Source of the DNA: Pelargonium cotyledonis
Taxonomy: Eukaryota; Streptophyta; Magnoliopsida; Geraniales; Geraniaceae
DNA: 32,728 nucleotides
Assembly: GCA_036897625.1 (NCBI GenBank)
Contig: JAYMTA010000267.1
Span: 1 to 32,728, forward strand
Direction of reading: 5' to 3'
The position numbers were made by a program, and so were the translations under genes. Positions 22,354 through 32,728 of the stretch are shown here, one piece after another; the first letter of the stretch is position 1; the number at the start of each line of letters is the position of its first letter. The notes below the pieces were generated by a model. The model did no database searches. It was not told where the DNA came from and saw nothing but the letters and a program-made list of their open reading frames with translations.

Positions 22354-23319
22354 ACACTACTCAAATTTCACCAAAGCTATAGTGTTTGTTTATATTTAAT
22401 ATTTATGTTGATTTTGGCTCTTGAATAGTAAATTGGAAAATAAATATTATGCTTTTGGGAGTGATTTTATATGTATCTCAAGATTTAGTTTCGTTTGTAT
22501 TTTTGGGACATTTTTTTAGATTTAATTAGTCTATTAGAAATGATTTTTGTTTGAATTTTTAGGAATTTTGTAGATTTGTGTTGAATTTTTCTATTTAGAA
22601 ATAATTGAGCAATAAATAATAGTACACTATTATTTTAGATTTGGACTTGTATAGGTTGATTTGTTGTTGATCTTGATTTGTCTATTTGTGGGTTTTCTGG
22701 ATTTAGATTTTATTGGCAAAATAATCAGATTTATGTTGATTTGATTTTTTAGAGTTGTGTTGTTTTGTGTATTTTCTTATTATGGAAATAAATTAGCTAC
22801 AAAAATCAGTGTTGATTTGATCTTTGTAATCATAGCCAATCATTAATTGAAAATTTGAGGGTAGTTAAAGGTGATGTAATGAATATTTATTTTGGATTAA
22901 CAAAATTTGATAGAGGCGGCGAACTTACGGATCATTAATTATAGTTAAAAAGTATGCAAAGAAGTAATAGATTAACTATCTTTGAGGATTAATTTTTATT
23001 TTATCGCTCAATTAATAAAAGTTTGGTGAAATTTTGTATTGTATTACGTGTTTGACATAGAAGACAATCTAATAGTTCAAGATGCACGTGTTAAAAAAAA
23101 CGATTCATGATACACATTTTTCTGAGTGATTGTAGAACGAATTCTATTGATAGGGTATTTACAATCTTCTAATGAGGATAGGTTTATACACAAAATGAGG
23201 GTGATGTGTTTGCGGGGGGACATCTCAGTAGTGCAGATATCACATTTCTCTAATTAGCGTCGTAAGTTTTGAATCTTTCTTATACGCTTAAATGAGTGTC
23301 CTGTTTCTCTTGCATTTTT
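22354..23319. other. AT-rich spacer between genes B and C
   Basis: T-rich sequence with many TTTGATTT/TTTAGATTT phrases and no coding frame. No identified repeat or RNA gene. Confidence 0.6.
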
Positions 23320-23531
23320 GTCTCAAAATGGGTGTCTTGTTTCCTTTTCTATTAAGTTCCTTATGCATGAATTTGTCAATAATTAATATCCTTATAAAAA
23401 GTAAGTTATGATCTATCAACACACGATCATGACTCATGACGATACAATAGTAAACATATCACACTAACTAACTTTTCCTTAATTTTTATCAAAATAGAAA
23501 GAAGCACGTTCATTTTGGAACAGAGGGAGTA
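23320..23531. mobile_element. Stowaway-like MITE
   Basis: The right end reads CATTTTGGAACAGAGGGAGTA (23511-23531). Its reverse complement, TACTCCCTCTGTTCCAAAATG, is the classic terminus of plant Stowaway elements. A decayed inverted counterpart, GTCTCAAAATGGGTGTCTTGTTTCC, lies at about 23320-23345. The left end is uncertain and no TA duplication was confirmed. Confidence 0.55.
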
Positions 23532-23811
23532 TTTTGTAACAAAGTCAATTTAAAATACTCTTATTTTTTTATATTTTTTATATTACTGATAATATTATAC
23601 AGTAACGTGCAAAGAGAATATAGAAGAATACATTGTCACCCATCATTTTCACCACATTACATTTGGCATACATCACACAAACAAAACCACAATTACAAAC
23701 ATGCCATCTTCTTTGGAAGATACATAACTCCCAAAACCACATTCCCATGCAACACTCATTTGCATTAGCAAAAACTACACCAAACACACCAACATATTGA
23801 ACCAAACTTGC

Positions 23812-26800
23812 TTATCTCCTTTGGAAGTTTAGTACCTTTATTGAAATGGCAAAAACAAGAGCAAAGAGCACTGTAAACCCCACCATCCCAACTGCAACCA
23901 CTCCTAGAAAATCATGCTCGAACCCGTAATATTCGCGCAAAAACTCTTCCACAGTTTCGCCAGTGTCAAGCCTGTTCTTGGTATCGCCAAATTGCGACAC
24001 AGTCAATCCATACAATGTCCACGCCATTGGGCTTGCCCAATAGAACCATCTCCACCATATCGGGATCCTCTGGTAACAACATATTCATAGTGTTATCAAA
24101 ATGTAAAACGTTACAAGTAAGGAGTCGCGTAGAATTTAGGGTTTGTGAGCTTACAGGTCGGGGAATGAGAAAACCAGCTAGCACGATCCACAGCGCATAA
24201 CATGACGTTGAAATGACCGAAGCAATGTGGTGGTTTGGTGTTATAGCCACACACATCATGCCGTAGAAGGCCAAGTAGAGCAGTGTGAAGTACATGAAGA
24301 ATGTGTACCAAAAGAACTTAACAAATGTCCATTCAAAACCCATCATTGCGTAGACCAAAACGCTATAGGCCACGGCTTGAACAAGCACATACGGGAGCTC
24401 AATCACAACCTGCACGTCCAATTTGAAATTCTAATGACGAAAAAGTCTTCGTGCAAACATGACGAATTGGAATCTCGTTCTCATTCCCGAATAAAAACTC
24501 TAATCCAAACGCTACCAAAAAGTACGAAACTCTGAAGTCAAGACTTGTAATACAATTTACCTGTGCAATGCCATATGCCATGGCTGCGTACATTCCAGCA
24601 GCCCTCTCCCTGTAAAACACTGCTCGTTCCACGGCAACTACTGGCTGCACAGACGTGCGATATTGGAACCCGAGGTAGAGAGTAGTAGCAAACATAGAAC
24701 CCACTGCATTGAAAATATCTTGTCGATCTCTTCTGCAATTCAGGACACGAAAGTTAAGTTTAATGAATAAGTAAATATAAATCCTATGAATTCAATAATA
24801 ATCTATCATGATCCATCCTACTTTTCGGATCCTCTGTTCCAGAACATTGATCCTAATACCAAGGCGATGAACATTGTGTAAAGTGATCTAACAGCAGTGT
24901 ATCTTGGGTTGCGCCAATACGAGCAACGCTGTTTCCAGAAGCACGCCATCCACTGCTTAAGGAAAGACTGTGAGTACTTAGTGGGGAAATGAAGTTCTTT
25001 TGAACCGGGAGGTGGTGTGCTTAGTTCTTGGATCAGCGCTTTGTTCCTCCTGAAAAGTATGGCATGGAACATTTAGCAATATGCAATTAGAAACATGAAC
25101 TAGTAGTTTTAGCAAAATCTACCTGTACAATTCAGAACTTCTGTATATATCAGCAAAATCAACACCCAATTCTAATTCTTGAACTGAGGCGGTAATGTCC
25201 AACATCCAAGTCGCGGGATTGTATCCATCGTTGATTTTAGCGACACCTTTGATTCCCTTCAATATAGGAAAAACATAATGTAACATTGGAGATAGCATGA
25301 TTAAACAAAAACAGTGACAACATGTCCTGAACAAAGTCGGGGTCAGCTACAGGAATCCATTAGCAATATTATTTGGGATCTTCTTTTAGTTTGTTTGTGA
25401 TACCTCGAAATAATCTATCAGATGGCAACAATGGCGACCCAATGGTCCAACGTAAATCTCTTGACCTCCGCGCTTCATTAGAAATAACTGCAATACCATG
25501 CGAAGTAAATGTAAATCAAATTTTGAAGACATCCCAACTGAAGTACTAACATTTTTGAGTTTAGGACTATATGTAACCTCATCAAATGATTCAAATATGT
25601 CGATGCTTGGCTGATGAATGGTGCATACAACTGTTCTTCCACTGTCCACTGTGTTCCTAACAGTTCGCATTACAATTGCAGCAGCTCTTGCATCTAGCCC
25701 TGAAGTTGGCTCATCCATGAATATAATAGAGGGATTTGCCACAAGCTCCACTGCAATGGTTAGCCTCTTGCGCTGCTCGGTTGACAAACCATTGACTCCA
25801 GGTAGCCCAACTAATGCTTGCCTCAATGGACTCAGTTCTACAAGCTCCATGACCTCCTCAATGAAGATCTGCAACCATTTCCACAGTATGACATTGTTAT
25901 ATTCAGTTCTACAACAAAATGAATTCTCAACTGGCCTGTTATGATTACATAACTAAATTGCAAAACCACACCTATCTTTCATTTGAATGAGTTCAATTAA
26001 GTTTATAAAATAGATACCAACCTTCCTCGTTTCCTCATTTACTTCCGGGGGTAAGCGGAGCCAAGCTGAATAAAGCATAGATTCATAGACTGTAACATAA
26101 GGAGAGTGGACGTCGTTCTGCTCACAGTATCCAGAAACTCGAGCAAACGATTCTTGCTTCTTTGGGTACCCAGAGACTGTGATGCTGCCCTCGGTGTATC
26201 CACAAGTTTTCCTACCAGCCAACACATCCATCAGCGTGGTCTTACCCGCACCACTGACCCCCATTAGAGCTGTAAGAACTCCAGGCCTGAAGGCACCACT
26301 CAGACCTTTCAGAAGTATCAATCTATCCTCAACGACACCTTGGTTTTTCATTTCCTGTAATTAGCATTCAATAAATAACTATCACACTTCTTTTACAGTG
26401 AAAGTTTTGAACTTTTTATTCCATCTTTTTATGTTCAAATTACCAGAGGCATGTCAATGGAATATGTGATACTATCGAAGGTTATGGAATGTTGCTGAAA
26501 TGGAAGAACAACTCCTCTTTTCCTGTTCTCACTGGCTGCAAGTTACCAAAATGAACGTTGCTGTCATCTTATTCGCATAATAGATATAACAGGAAAAAAA
26601 AAATGAACACAATATGAGTTGTCTTACCTGTGTTGGATCTGTGACCATTGCATTTTTGCTGGGATGATAACTGCATTTGTCCCGTTCGGCCATTACTTAA
26701 TTTCTCTTCAGGTTCTACTGACATGAAGGCTTGAGGCTTCCCTAATGCTGCAAAGTTTATAAGTGAGTACACACTTCCAAAAAATTTGAAAATAGATAGG

Positions 26801-29800
26801 GATTGATGTCACTCATGGTACACAAGCTTTAGCCTGATACCCAATTTGGGTATCGGGCTAAAGTTCGGGTACCAATAGTGACATTAATCCAAAAAAAAAA
26901 AAAAAAGAAGATAAGAGTACATACGATTGAGATAAGTCAGAGCCAAAGTGAAAAGTATGTTGAATATCAATACAAATACCAGCAATGCCCCTACTCCGAG
27001 CCAATACCAGTATGCATGTGGGAAGAACCCACGAGACTTCATAACAAGAACTCCAAGTGATTCTGTTTCATTCGGAGGAACCTTCAATTTAAAAGAAGGT
27101 TCAGCCACCAACTCATCTAAATAAGAATTTAGTTAATATACAAAATGCACACGAGGAAATAGCTTTGGTGCACCGATAAGGTTGCTGCCTTGTGGCGTTG
27201 AAGTCACGGGTTCAAGTCAAGGAAACTACTTCTCAGCAAACCACCACTACTATGATGCTAGGCTTGTGCATTGGGCTGCCTATTTATACAAAATGTACAT
27301 GGAAAATTCGAGAACTTACATGTCTCCAACTCTTCCCAAGAAACTCATTGACGATTATTGCACTCTGCCCGTACATCATAGGAGATATCCAGTATGCCCA
27401 TTTCCACCATATTTTTATGTCCTCTGAAAAAAAGACATTGAACAAGATTCAACTACAAGAGAAAGCTTAATGCTTATTAATGTAGGGTACTACTTAAGTA
27501 CCATACCTCGTGCAAGGACAACTCCACCAAATCCAACAAGCATGACTATTGCAAAAGCCCCTAATGTATTAGCAATGATATTATTTCTTCCTATTGCAGC
27601 AAGTAGGCGGAATAATGAAAATGCGCTCTGGTGAACAAGTAGTAGCACAAGAAACTGCCTAAAGAACCTGCACAAATTCCAGCCGTTTATCTGTTACTCA
27701 AATGGAACAAATAGGACAGCACAATGATCAGGAGTTTACTTTTTCTAGATGTTCTACCTTTCAACATTTGGATCAAATCCAATGATATAGTAAGTGACAA
27801 ACACCCATGCAATCACTTCTAACAATGAGATAGGGATTTTGAGGATACATATGGGAAGAGAATACGCCCAAGAAGGATAGTAGAGGAGGTCCCTTTGTTT
27901 GTAAAAGACGGGAAGTTTTGCAATGGTCATAGAAATTTCTGACAAGGCATTGAACGTGTTCTTCATCATAGCACAGAACAAAGCACCCACATAAACACCT
28001 CCATCAGTAACAGAATTTCGATGCATCTTGGTTCTTATGAAAACTGTTGCTGTAACCAGCGCCACAACTGCAATCTATAGGCATAGAAAAAAGTTTAATT
28101 TAAACCATCTAGAGAACAATGAAAACAAAAAATTACAGCAAAGGATTAATTCCCACTTGGACGAGCTTGAAGGTGTACACAAACGAGTTTCTCTTCATCA
28201 GCAAGTACTCTCTGGAGGCACAAGCTTTGAATATCTCTGTCTTCCCAACACCATATTTACGATGTGTTAAGGCAGCTGGGTGGCTTTTTGTTTTGTCAAA
28301 TGGAAATGCAAGCTGATCTACAAGTCTCTGCCCCACATGGAAAACCTTGAAAGCCTCGGAAAACTCTTTGGCTGTCACAAATACATAAGGATCATTTTTA
28401 CGATACCAGTATTGCTCTTGATCTTTCCTGGAAGTAATCTGCGCGGTTGGATCATTCAAATTAGCTGCTTCTTAAAATGCACATCTTGAAAAACACAAGA
28501 GTAACAAATTGAGTTAAAATATACCTCTTGCAAAAAGTCAGCTACACCCTTCCTCTCCGGACACTTGAACCCCATGGACTTGAAAAAGTCAAGCACTTGT
28601 TCACGGGGACCCTGATAAACAATCTGGCCCTCGGAGAGAAGAATAATATCATCAAAGAGGTCGTATGTCTCTGGTGCTGGCTGGAGGAGAGAGATGACCG
28701 TTGTTGCATTGAAAATGTGAATATACTGCTTGATAGACTTCACAATTTGAAAAGTTGTTGAGCTGTCCAAACCAGTTGATATTTCATCCATGAACAAAGC
28801 TTTCGCGGGTCCAACCACCATTTCACCTATATGATGAAATTATCTGATCCTTATAAAAACACTTAACTTGAAACATATCACATCAACCCCCATAATTTAA
28901 GATCATCTTACCTATTGTGACACGCTTACGCTGTCCTCCAGAGACACCCCGGCGCATTTCATCCCCTAAGATGGTGTCTTCACAAACTTCTAATCCCAAA
29001 ACCTTTTGAGTCCCATTGAGTGAACAAATAAATAAATCAAGGAATGTTGCACGGACAATGTACATGATCATAAAAGACATTACAGACATACCTTTATAAT
29101 ATAATCTGTAACCACACTTGCATTCTGGCCCTCTGTTGATGCTGCCTGAATATATGTGTAGACCCCAATCAAAAGACTATACTGAACTCTTGTTAAAACA
29201 AAAGTTGTACAAACAAATCCCCCAAAACTGATTCTAAATACTTTTATATTTCATGTACATAAACTCAGTTACCAAACTATTAATTCAGACACGGAATATC
29301 AGTCCAAACTAATAAGATAAGCTGTATAACCTTCATGAACATGTCAACATCAGGATCAGGTTTGATATTTGATGCCTTCTCTCTTCTTGCCAGCTCTGCT
29401 AACATGTCTGCAGATTATCAGTATGATAGTTAGTGTACAAATAGCCATTAAACTAAGAGACGAAATTGCAGAAGAACAAGCTAACCATATCGGCTTCCAA
29501 CTCCCTGACATCTTGCTGCGAATGCCAAGGTTTCTCTCACTGTCATTTCTCCAATATGTAGATCATGTTGGCTGATATAAGCTGCAGTTCTCTGGGGCAT
29601 AAATTCATGCATGTCATGCCCATTATAAGTCACCCTCCCCGAGAACTGCACAACAAATTTCAAAAGGTGAATTTGAAAGGTTTTGGAAGGGTAGAGCTTA
29701 CATTTAAAAAACTATGGCAAATATATCGACCTTTAGACCCGGATCAAGTTTTGCCGCCAGAGCCAACAAGAGGGTAGTCTTTCCAGAACTTGGGGGACCC

Positions 29801-30674
29801 AGAAGTAAAGTCATTCTACATAAACCAAAAGAACCAATAATTATGAAAAGGATTGTGTGAGCCTTACTCAACAACAATATAAACCGAATGAACTTAATTA
29901 TGAAAAGAATTACTTGAGATAAACTCTATAAGCAAAAACTCATTGCACGAGCTAAACAAGCAAAATATGTATATGAAACCGAAGGCAATTTCCTCAATTC
30001 TCACCTTGATGGCTTGATGATTCCGCTAACATCCTTAAGAATAGTAAAGGGTCTCTTTCTAGAGGGAAGTACATGAATATAGTTCAACAAATCCTACACA
30101 AGAAACCGAAAACATTTAACAAAGTATTTACATTCAACATCGATATTTACACAATAACACATATCAGAGATCATATGTCTAAGCAATTGAGTTACCTCAA
30201 ATATGCTAGTATAGAAGTTTAAAAATGTAGGCAAAGATCTGCTTCCAACGTAAGCTTCTGCTTCAACACTCAAATGCTCAAACCTGGCCTCAATTGTAGG
30301 AAGCTCAATCCCAACCCTAAATCACAAACCCAAAAGAAAAAAAAGAGATTTTGGCTAATACCCAAAATTAGAAAATGGAAATGCCAAAATATATCATTTT
30401 GTTACCTATCAATTCTGTCCTTGAGCTTCCACAAGAAACTCTCATTATCCTCTTCAGCTTTTCTGAGCAACCTCTGCATCAAAATTTTCCTTTCCACAAA
30501 CCCTAAATTCTTTACATCAATTTCAGTAGCTTCACCACTAGAGGTAGTGAAAATGGCCTTTCTGAGACGATTATATGTGGGTAGCTTCTCCAGAGCAGCC
30601 CATTGAAGAGCCTCTTCATCGCCTACTTCACGAGAAGACATCGACAATGCTTCAATGTCTCTGTTTCTCTCCAT
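23812..30674 (-). CDS. Gene C: full-size ABCG/PDR transporter (PDR1/ABCG40-like), 24 exons, 1411 aa
   Basis: Third paralogue, closest to gene B over most of its length. Start ATG at 30674, stop TAA at 23812-23814. Exons: 30674-30406, 30316-30196, 30093-30005, 29815-29731, 29645-29486, 29407-29331, 29145-29092, 29002-28912, 28826-28525, 28438-28157, 28074-27758, 27667-27507, 27423-27320, 27081-26925, 26747-26628, 26535-26444, 26354-26022, 25868-25578, 25487-25404, 25256-25123, 25049-24822, 24732-24561, 24409-24155, 24069-23812. NBD1 and NBD2 are intact (VSGGQRKR 305-312; GVSGAGKTT 859-867; [35 protein letters not shown]). It is shorter than A and B because exon 1 lacks 7 codons relative to A, exon 15 lacks one codon, and exon 16 lacks 14 codons (92 bp instead of 134). 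The exon 16 loss shortens the TMD1-NBD2 linker but keeps the frame. Confidence 0.9.
24430..24520. mobile_element. hAT-like MITE remnant in intron 22 of gene C
   Basis: Same CCCGAATAAAAACTCTAATCCAAACGC block as intron 22 of gene B, with the neighbouring AATGACGAAAAAGTCTT also shared. Absent from gene A. Confidence 0.45.
25300..25382. mobile_element. LINE-tail-like insertion in intron 19 of gene C
   Basis: AACAAAAACAGTGACAACATG followed by TCGGGGTCAGCTACAGGAATCC matches the insertion in intron 19 of gene B (15291-15400), but it is shorter and more decayed. Intron 19 here is 25257-25403. Confidence 0.5.
26536..26627 (-). other. Collapsed intron 15 of gene C with displaced acceptor
   Basis: The intron is 92 bp, against 593 bp in A and 624 bp in B. 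Its 5' end still matches theirs (CTCATATTGTGTTCATTT), while its 3' end, TTTTGGTAACTTGCAG, has no counterpart in their introns. The CTTGCAG matches what is exon sequence in the paralogues (ATTCTTCCAGCCAGTG in A). A deletion therefore joined the intron to the middle of old exon 16, and a new acceptor was formed from former coding sequence. Confidence 0.75.
26800..26890. mobile_element. Near-perfect palindromic MITE in intron 14 of gene C
   Basis: 91 bp running from GGATTGATGTCACT to AGTGACATTAATCC, with the centre at GATACCCAATTTGGGTATC. The two halves are inverted copies with few mismatches, so the intron RNA could fold into a hairpin of about 40 base pairs. The termini match the 277-bp MITE of gene B's intron 14. 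Confidence 0.75.
27152..27285 (+). mobile_element. Au-type SINE in intron 13 of gene C
   Basis: GTGCACCGATAAGGTTGCTGCC (A-box region), TCACGGGTTCAAGTC (B box 27208-27218), GGAAAC, and the terminal CTTGTGCATTGGGCTGCC follow the order of the plant Au SINE family as I know it. The flanks ATACAAAATGCACA (27138-27151) and ATACAAAATGTACA (27286-27299) form a 14-bp target-site duplication with one mismatch. Intron 13 of gene A has the sequence once (7831-7844), as an empty site would. Confidence 0.75.
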
Positions 30675-30976
30675 CACTACCCAAAATTCTGATTTCTACT
30701 TCATAAACAGCTAAAACCCAGTTCAGAGCTCAATATGAAAATTGGGTTTGGTTAATTTGTCTTTAAATTCTCTACAGAGACTTGAAATGCAAGCAAAATT
30801 AAGATATTTAAAATAAAATAAAAAATTGACGAACCCACCAAGTCCGGGCTCTGATTCAAAGACAGAATTTCGGGATTTGTTATGATAATGTACTAAAGTC
30901 TGCGTCTTTGTGTATAATGAGAGCAAGGTTTGGTCTTTTCTGGGTTTTTTTTTTCTTTTTAACTGTTTGGTTGATA

Positions 30977-30984
30977 TATTTATA
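30977..30984 (-). promoter_or_regulatory. TATA box of gene C
   Basis: TATAAATA on the minus strand within CTGCAACTATAAATATATC, about 303 bases upstream of the ATG at 30674. Same context as gene B. Confidence 0.75.
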
Positions 30985-31039
30985 GTTGCAGAGCTCTGAG
31001 GAAGAAGACGATCAAGTTCTGGGAAATGAAAGAAGAAGG

Positions 31040-31101
31040 CTCGCGCATGCGTCTCACGTGCTCAACTAACCGTTATTTTAGCTTTTTGTCGTGGTCACGT
31101 G
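31040..31101 (-). promoter_or_regulatory. G-boxes and CGCG motif upstream of gene C
   Basis: CACGTG at 31055-31060 and 31096-31101, a further ACGT core at about 31107, and GCTCGCGC at 31040-31047. A GTTAGTTG/AACGGTTAG stretch between them resembles a MYB site. The layout follows the gene B promoter (CGCG block, then a TGGTCACGTG G-box), so this is a duplicated regulatory block. Confidence 0.6.
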
Positions 31102-31109
31102 AGTCTCAC

Positions 31110-31800
31110 GTAATACAATCCACACTTTAAAGAACCCGAGCCACCAATTTTGACCCAAAACCAACATTTTTACGGTTTCGATCGCATAAATTAAACTAAA
31201 TTATCAGCTCCAAGGGAAACTTACAAATCAAGTCTTGGGTTGAACTTTTTGGGTTCAGTTGAAAACCCTAACTCAACATCAGCCTGATAGGGATTTGGGT
31301 CGGTTCGAATTTCAGAGCGCTAGTAAAGTCGGGTTTTTATTGTTCAAGATGAAATAACGTAACTCGAACTCAAAAGTGAATCAAGTTTGTTCGGATTACA
31401 TGTCTCGTCGGTCGAATTTTGAATTTTTACATTAAAATCAGCAGCACCGTGCGAATTTATCCAATCTGGATTGTGCTAACCTACAAATTCTTTTTTTTTG
31501 AAAAGTAGTAACGTTTCAGAATCATCTGTCAAAGTCAATGAAATAAATTCTTTACTTTTTATTTTTAATTCTTTATATAATTTGTATAGCTTATATTTAT
31601 AGCAAACAATATTATTTAATTTCAGCTTACTAGTGAAGTAATAAATAAACTAATTTAGAGACAACTGCATGCACACTAAAATTACGTCAAACATTTTCTA
31701 AAACCAAAAAAGAATTAAAGATAGTAATGAATATTTTACGAATTTTAAAATATTTGGTCAGAGTCATCGGATCATCTTTTAAGTTTGTTCTCATATTAGA
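31110..31800. other. Spacer upstream of gene C
   Basis: No coding frame found. Around 31220-31330 there are repeated phrases such as TTGGGTT..TTTTGGGTTC and TTTGGGTCGGTTCG, a style common in old plant repeats, but no element could be delimited. Confidence 0.5.
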
Positions 31801-31865
31801 TGACATACAAGATGGTGACGAGAAGCGGTTGGCAAAGCACTTCATGTGGTCGGCTTAAACTTTAA

Positions 31866-32154
31866 GTGCAATCATTTTCAGTTGTTCGTGCTTCTCAGGC
31901 TGGAGGGGAGGATTTCAGTGGCTTCAATTTGTTTATTCAGACTGATGGGGAGAAATCTAGTGTCTTTGGTTTGATTATTCTTGATGTTTTAGCTATTGTA
32001 GCTTATGTCAGTTCCAATTTTTTCAGGTTGGTCTGCGAACCGAGTGACCCACGCGCTAGTCAGTTAAGTTTTCATTCTCTTTATCAAACTTGTCTTTGTT
32101 ATCATCCAATTTGAAGTAATAAATATTAGCTTTATTGCGTTAAAAAAAAAAAAA
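31866..32154 (+). pseudogene. Probable RNase H fragment of a LINE, with poly(A) end
   Basis: An 82-codon frame (31866-32114) contains QTDGEKSSVFGLIILDVLA, then a V.Y.SSNFFRLV.. segment. This resembles the C-terminal part of the RNase H (RVT_3) domain found at the end of plant non-LTR retrotransposon proteins (a D/E at the start, an SVFG..I.D helix, then an F.FV strand). The frame is followed by AATAAA at 32118-32123 and a 13-base A-run (32142-32154), as expected for a 5'-truncated retrotransposed copy. No convincing target-site duplication was found. The domain call rests on a weak resemblance. Confidence 0.4.
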
Positions 32155-32728
32155 GTTGTCACATACAGTAGTCCATAGTTGTCTCAAGGTTTTGTAGGGT
32201 GGACCGTGTCTTAGTTCTAAAGTCGTATTCTTTTATATGACTTATTATCTGATGATTTAAGTGATTGATAGTATTTCATTTTTTTTATAATTGTAAAAAA
32301 ATTGACATAGCGCTTGCGTTCGATCCTCACTCAACATATATATGAGGAGATGTGAAAACTTTAACTATGAACAAATCTCGAATGAGGATTAATTTAGATG
32401 TGACAAAACGAATTAAATATGTCAACTGCAGGTGTACGGGCCCGCTCAAAAATCCCATGGTATACACTGAAAAAAAAATCTATTAAATTTTGTCGGGAAC
32501 CCAACTGTCTTAATGACTATAGGAGGCAAAGAGAACAAGGCTAGACATATCTTTACACCTCATTTGTTCACAAATGTCTACGAACATTAATGAAAATTAT
32601 ATCTTATTAATTATCGAATTATAATATTTTAGCTTAATTTAGTCAAACTCTAGATCGTGTAACTATTTATATATCTGGTAATGAATTGAACAAGTTTGTT
32701 TATAATTATCAAATTATCAATTAACAAA
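32155..32728. other. AT-rich intergenic sequence, no gene seen
   Basis: No open frame of note. GCGCTTGCGTTCGATCCTCACTC (32311-32333) resembles a degraded polymerase III B-box region, but there is no supporting structure around it. Confidence 0.5.

Noticed and set aside
22026..22428. ORFs reading through the CT repeat (runs of Ser-Leu or Arg-Glu)
   Set aside because: Microsatellite translation in the gene B leader and promoter; low complexity, not a protein gene.
3901..30674. Reading the cluster as a multi-component novel system
   Set aside because: All coding capacity is three paralogous PDR transporters. No biosynthetic enzyme, regulator or partner gene is present, so this is a tandem duplication and not a new system.

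Overview
The window is plant nuclear DNA, most likely from a eudicot. The genes have many short AT-rich GT-AG introns, the spacers are AT-rich and full of small transposable-element remnants (an Au-type SINE, MITEs with terminal inverted repeats, LINE fragments), and all coding capacity belongs to a plant-specific transporter family. I cannot name the species; a woody rosid is only a guess.

The main content is three complete tandem paralogues on the minus strand, each a full-size ABCG transporter of the pleiotropic drug resistance (PDR) type, cluster I (PDR1 / ABCG40-like). I rebuilt each from 24 exons with GT-AG junctions and an open frame throughout: gene A (3901-11284, 1433 aa), gene B (13712-21967, 1438 aa) and gene C (23812-30674, 1411 aa). 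Exon sizes and intron phases match across the three, except in exons 1, 15 and 16. Transcription order is C, B, A from right to left, with spacers of about 2.4 kb (A/B) and 1.8 kb (B/C). No second gene family and no operon-like or novel multi-gene system is visible.

Region by region: 1-3900 is downstream of gene A and holds a 968-bp element with ~118-bp terminal inverted repeats, a GC-rich island without a convincing gene, and a possible SINE. 3901-11432 is gene A with its TATA box. 11433-13711 is a spacer with a CACTA-like remnant. 13712-22353 is gene B with its promoter, where a (CT)n tract sits at the predicted transcription start. 22354-23811 is a spacer with a Stowaway-like MITE. 23812-31101 is gene C with its promoter. 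31102-32728 is non-genic apart from a probable LINE RNase H fragment ending in a poly(A) tract.

The transposable elements record the history of the cluster. B and C share insertions in introns 13, 14, 19 and 22 that A lacks, and A keeps what looks like the empty site in intron 13. A and B share a degenerate LINE fragment in intron 15, which C has lost together with the first part of exon 16. This supports an (A,(B,C)) order of duplication. The last exon and 3' flank contradict that order, which suggests gene conversion between A and C or faster change in B. B and C keep a homologous promoter with paired G-boxes and a CGCG motif; A has only the TATA region. The three pumps are therefore probably regulated differently.
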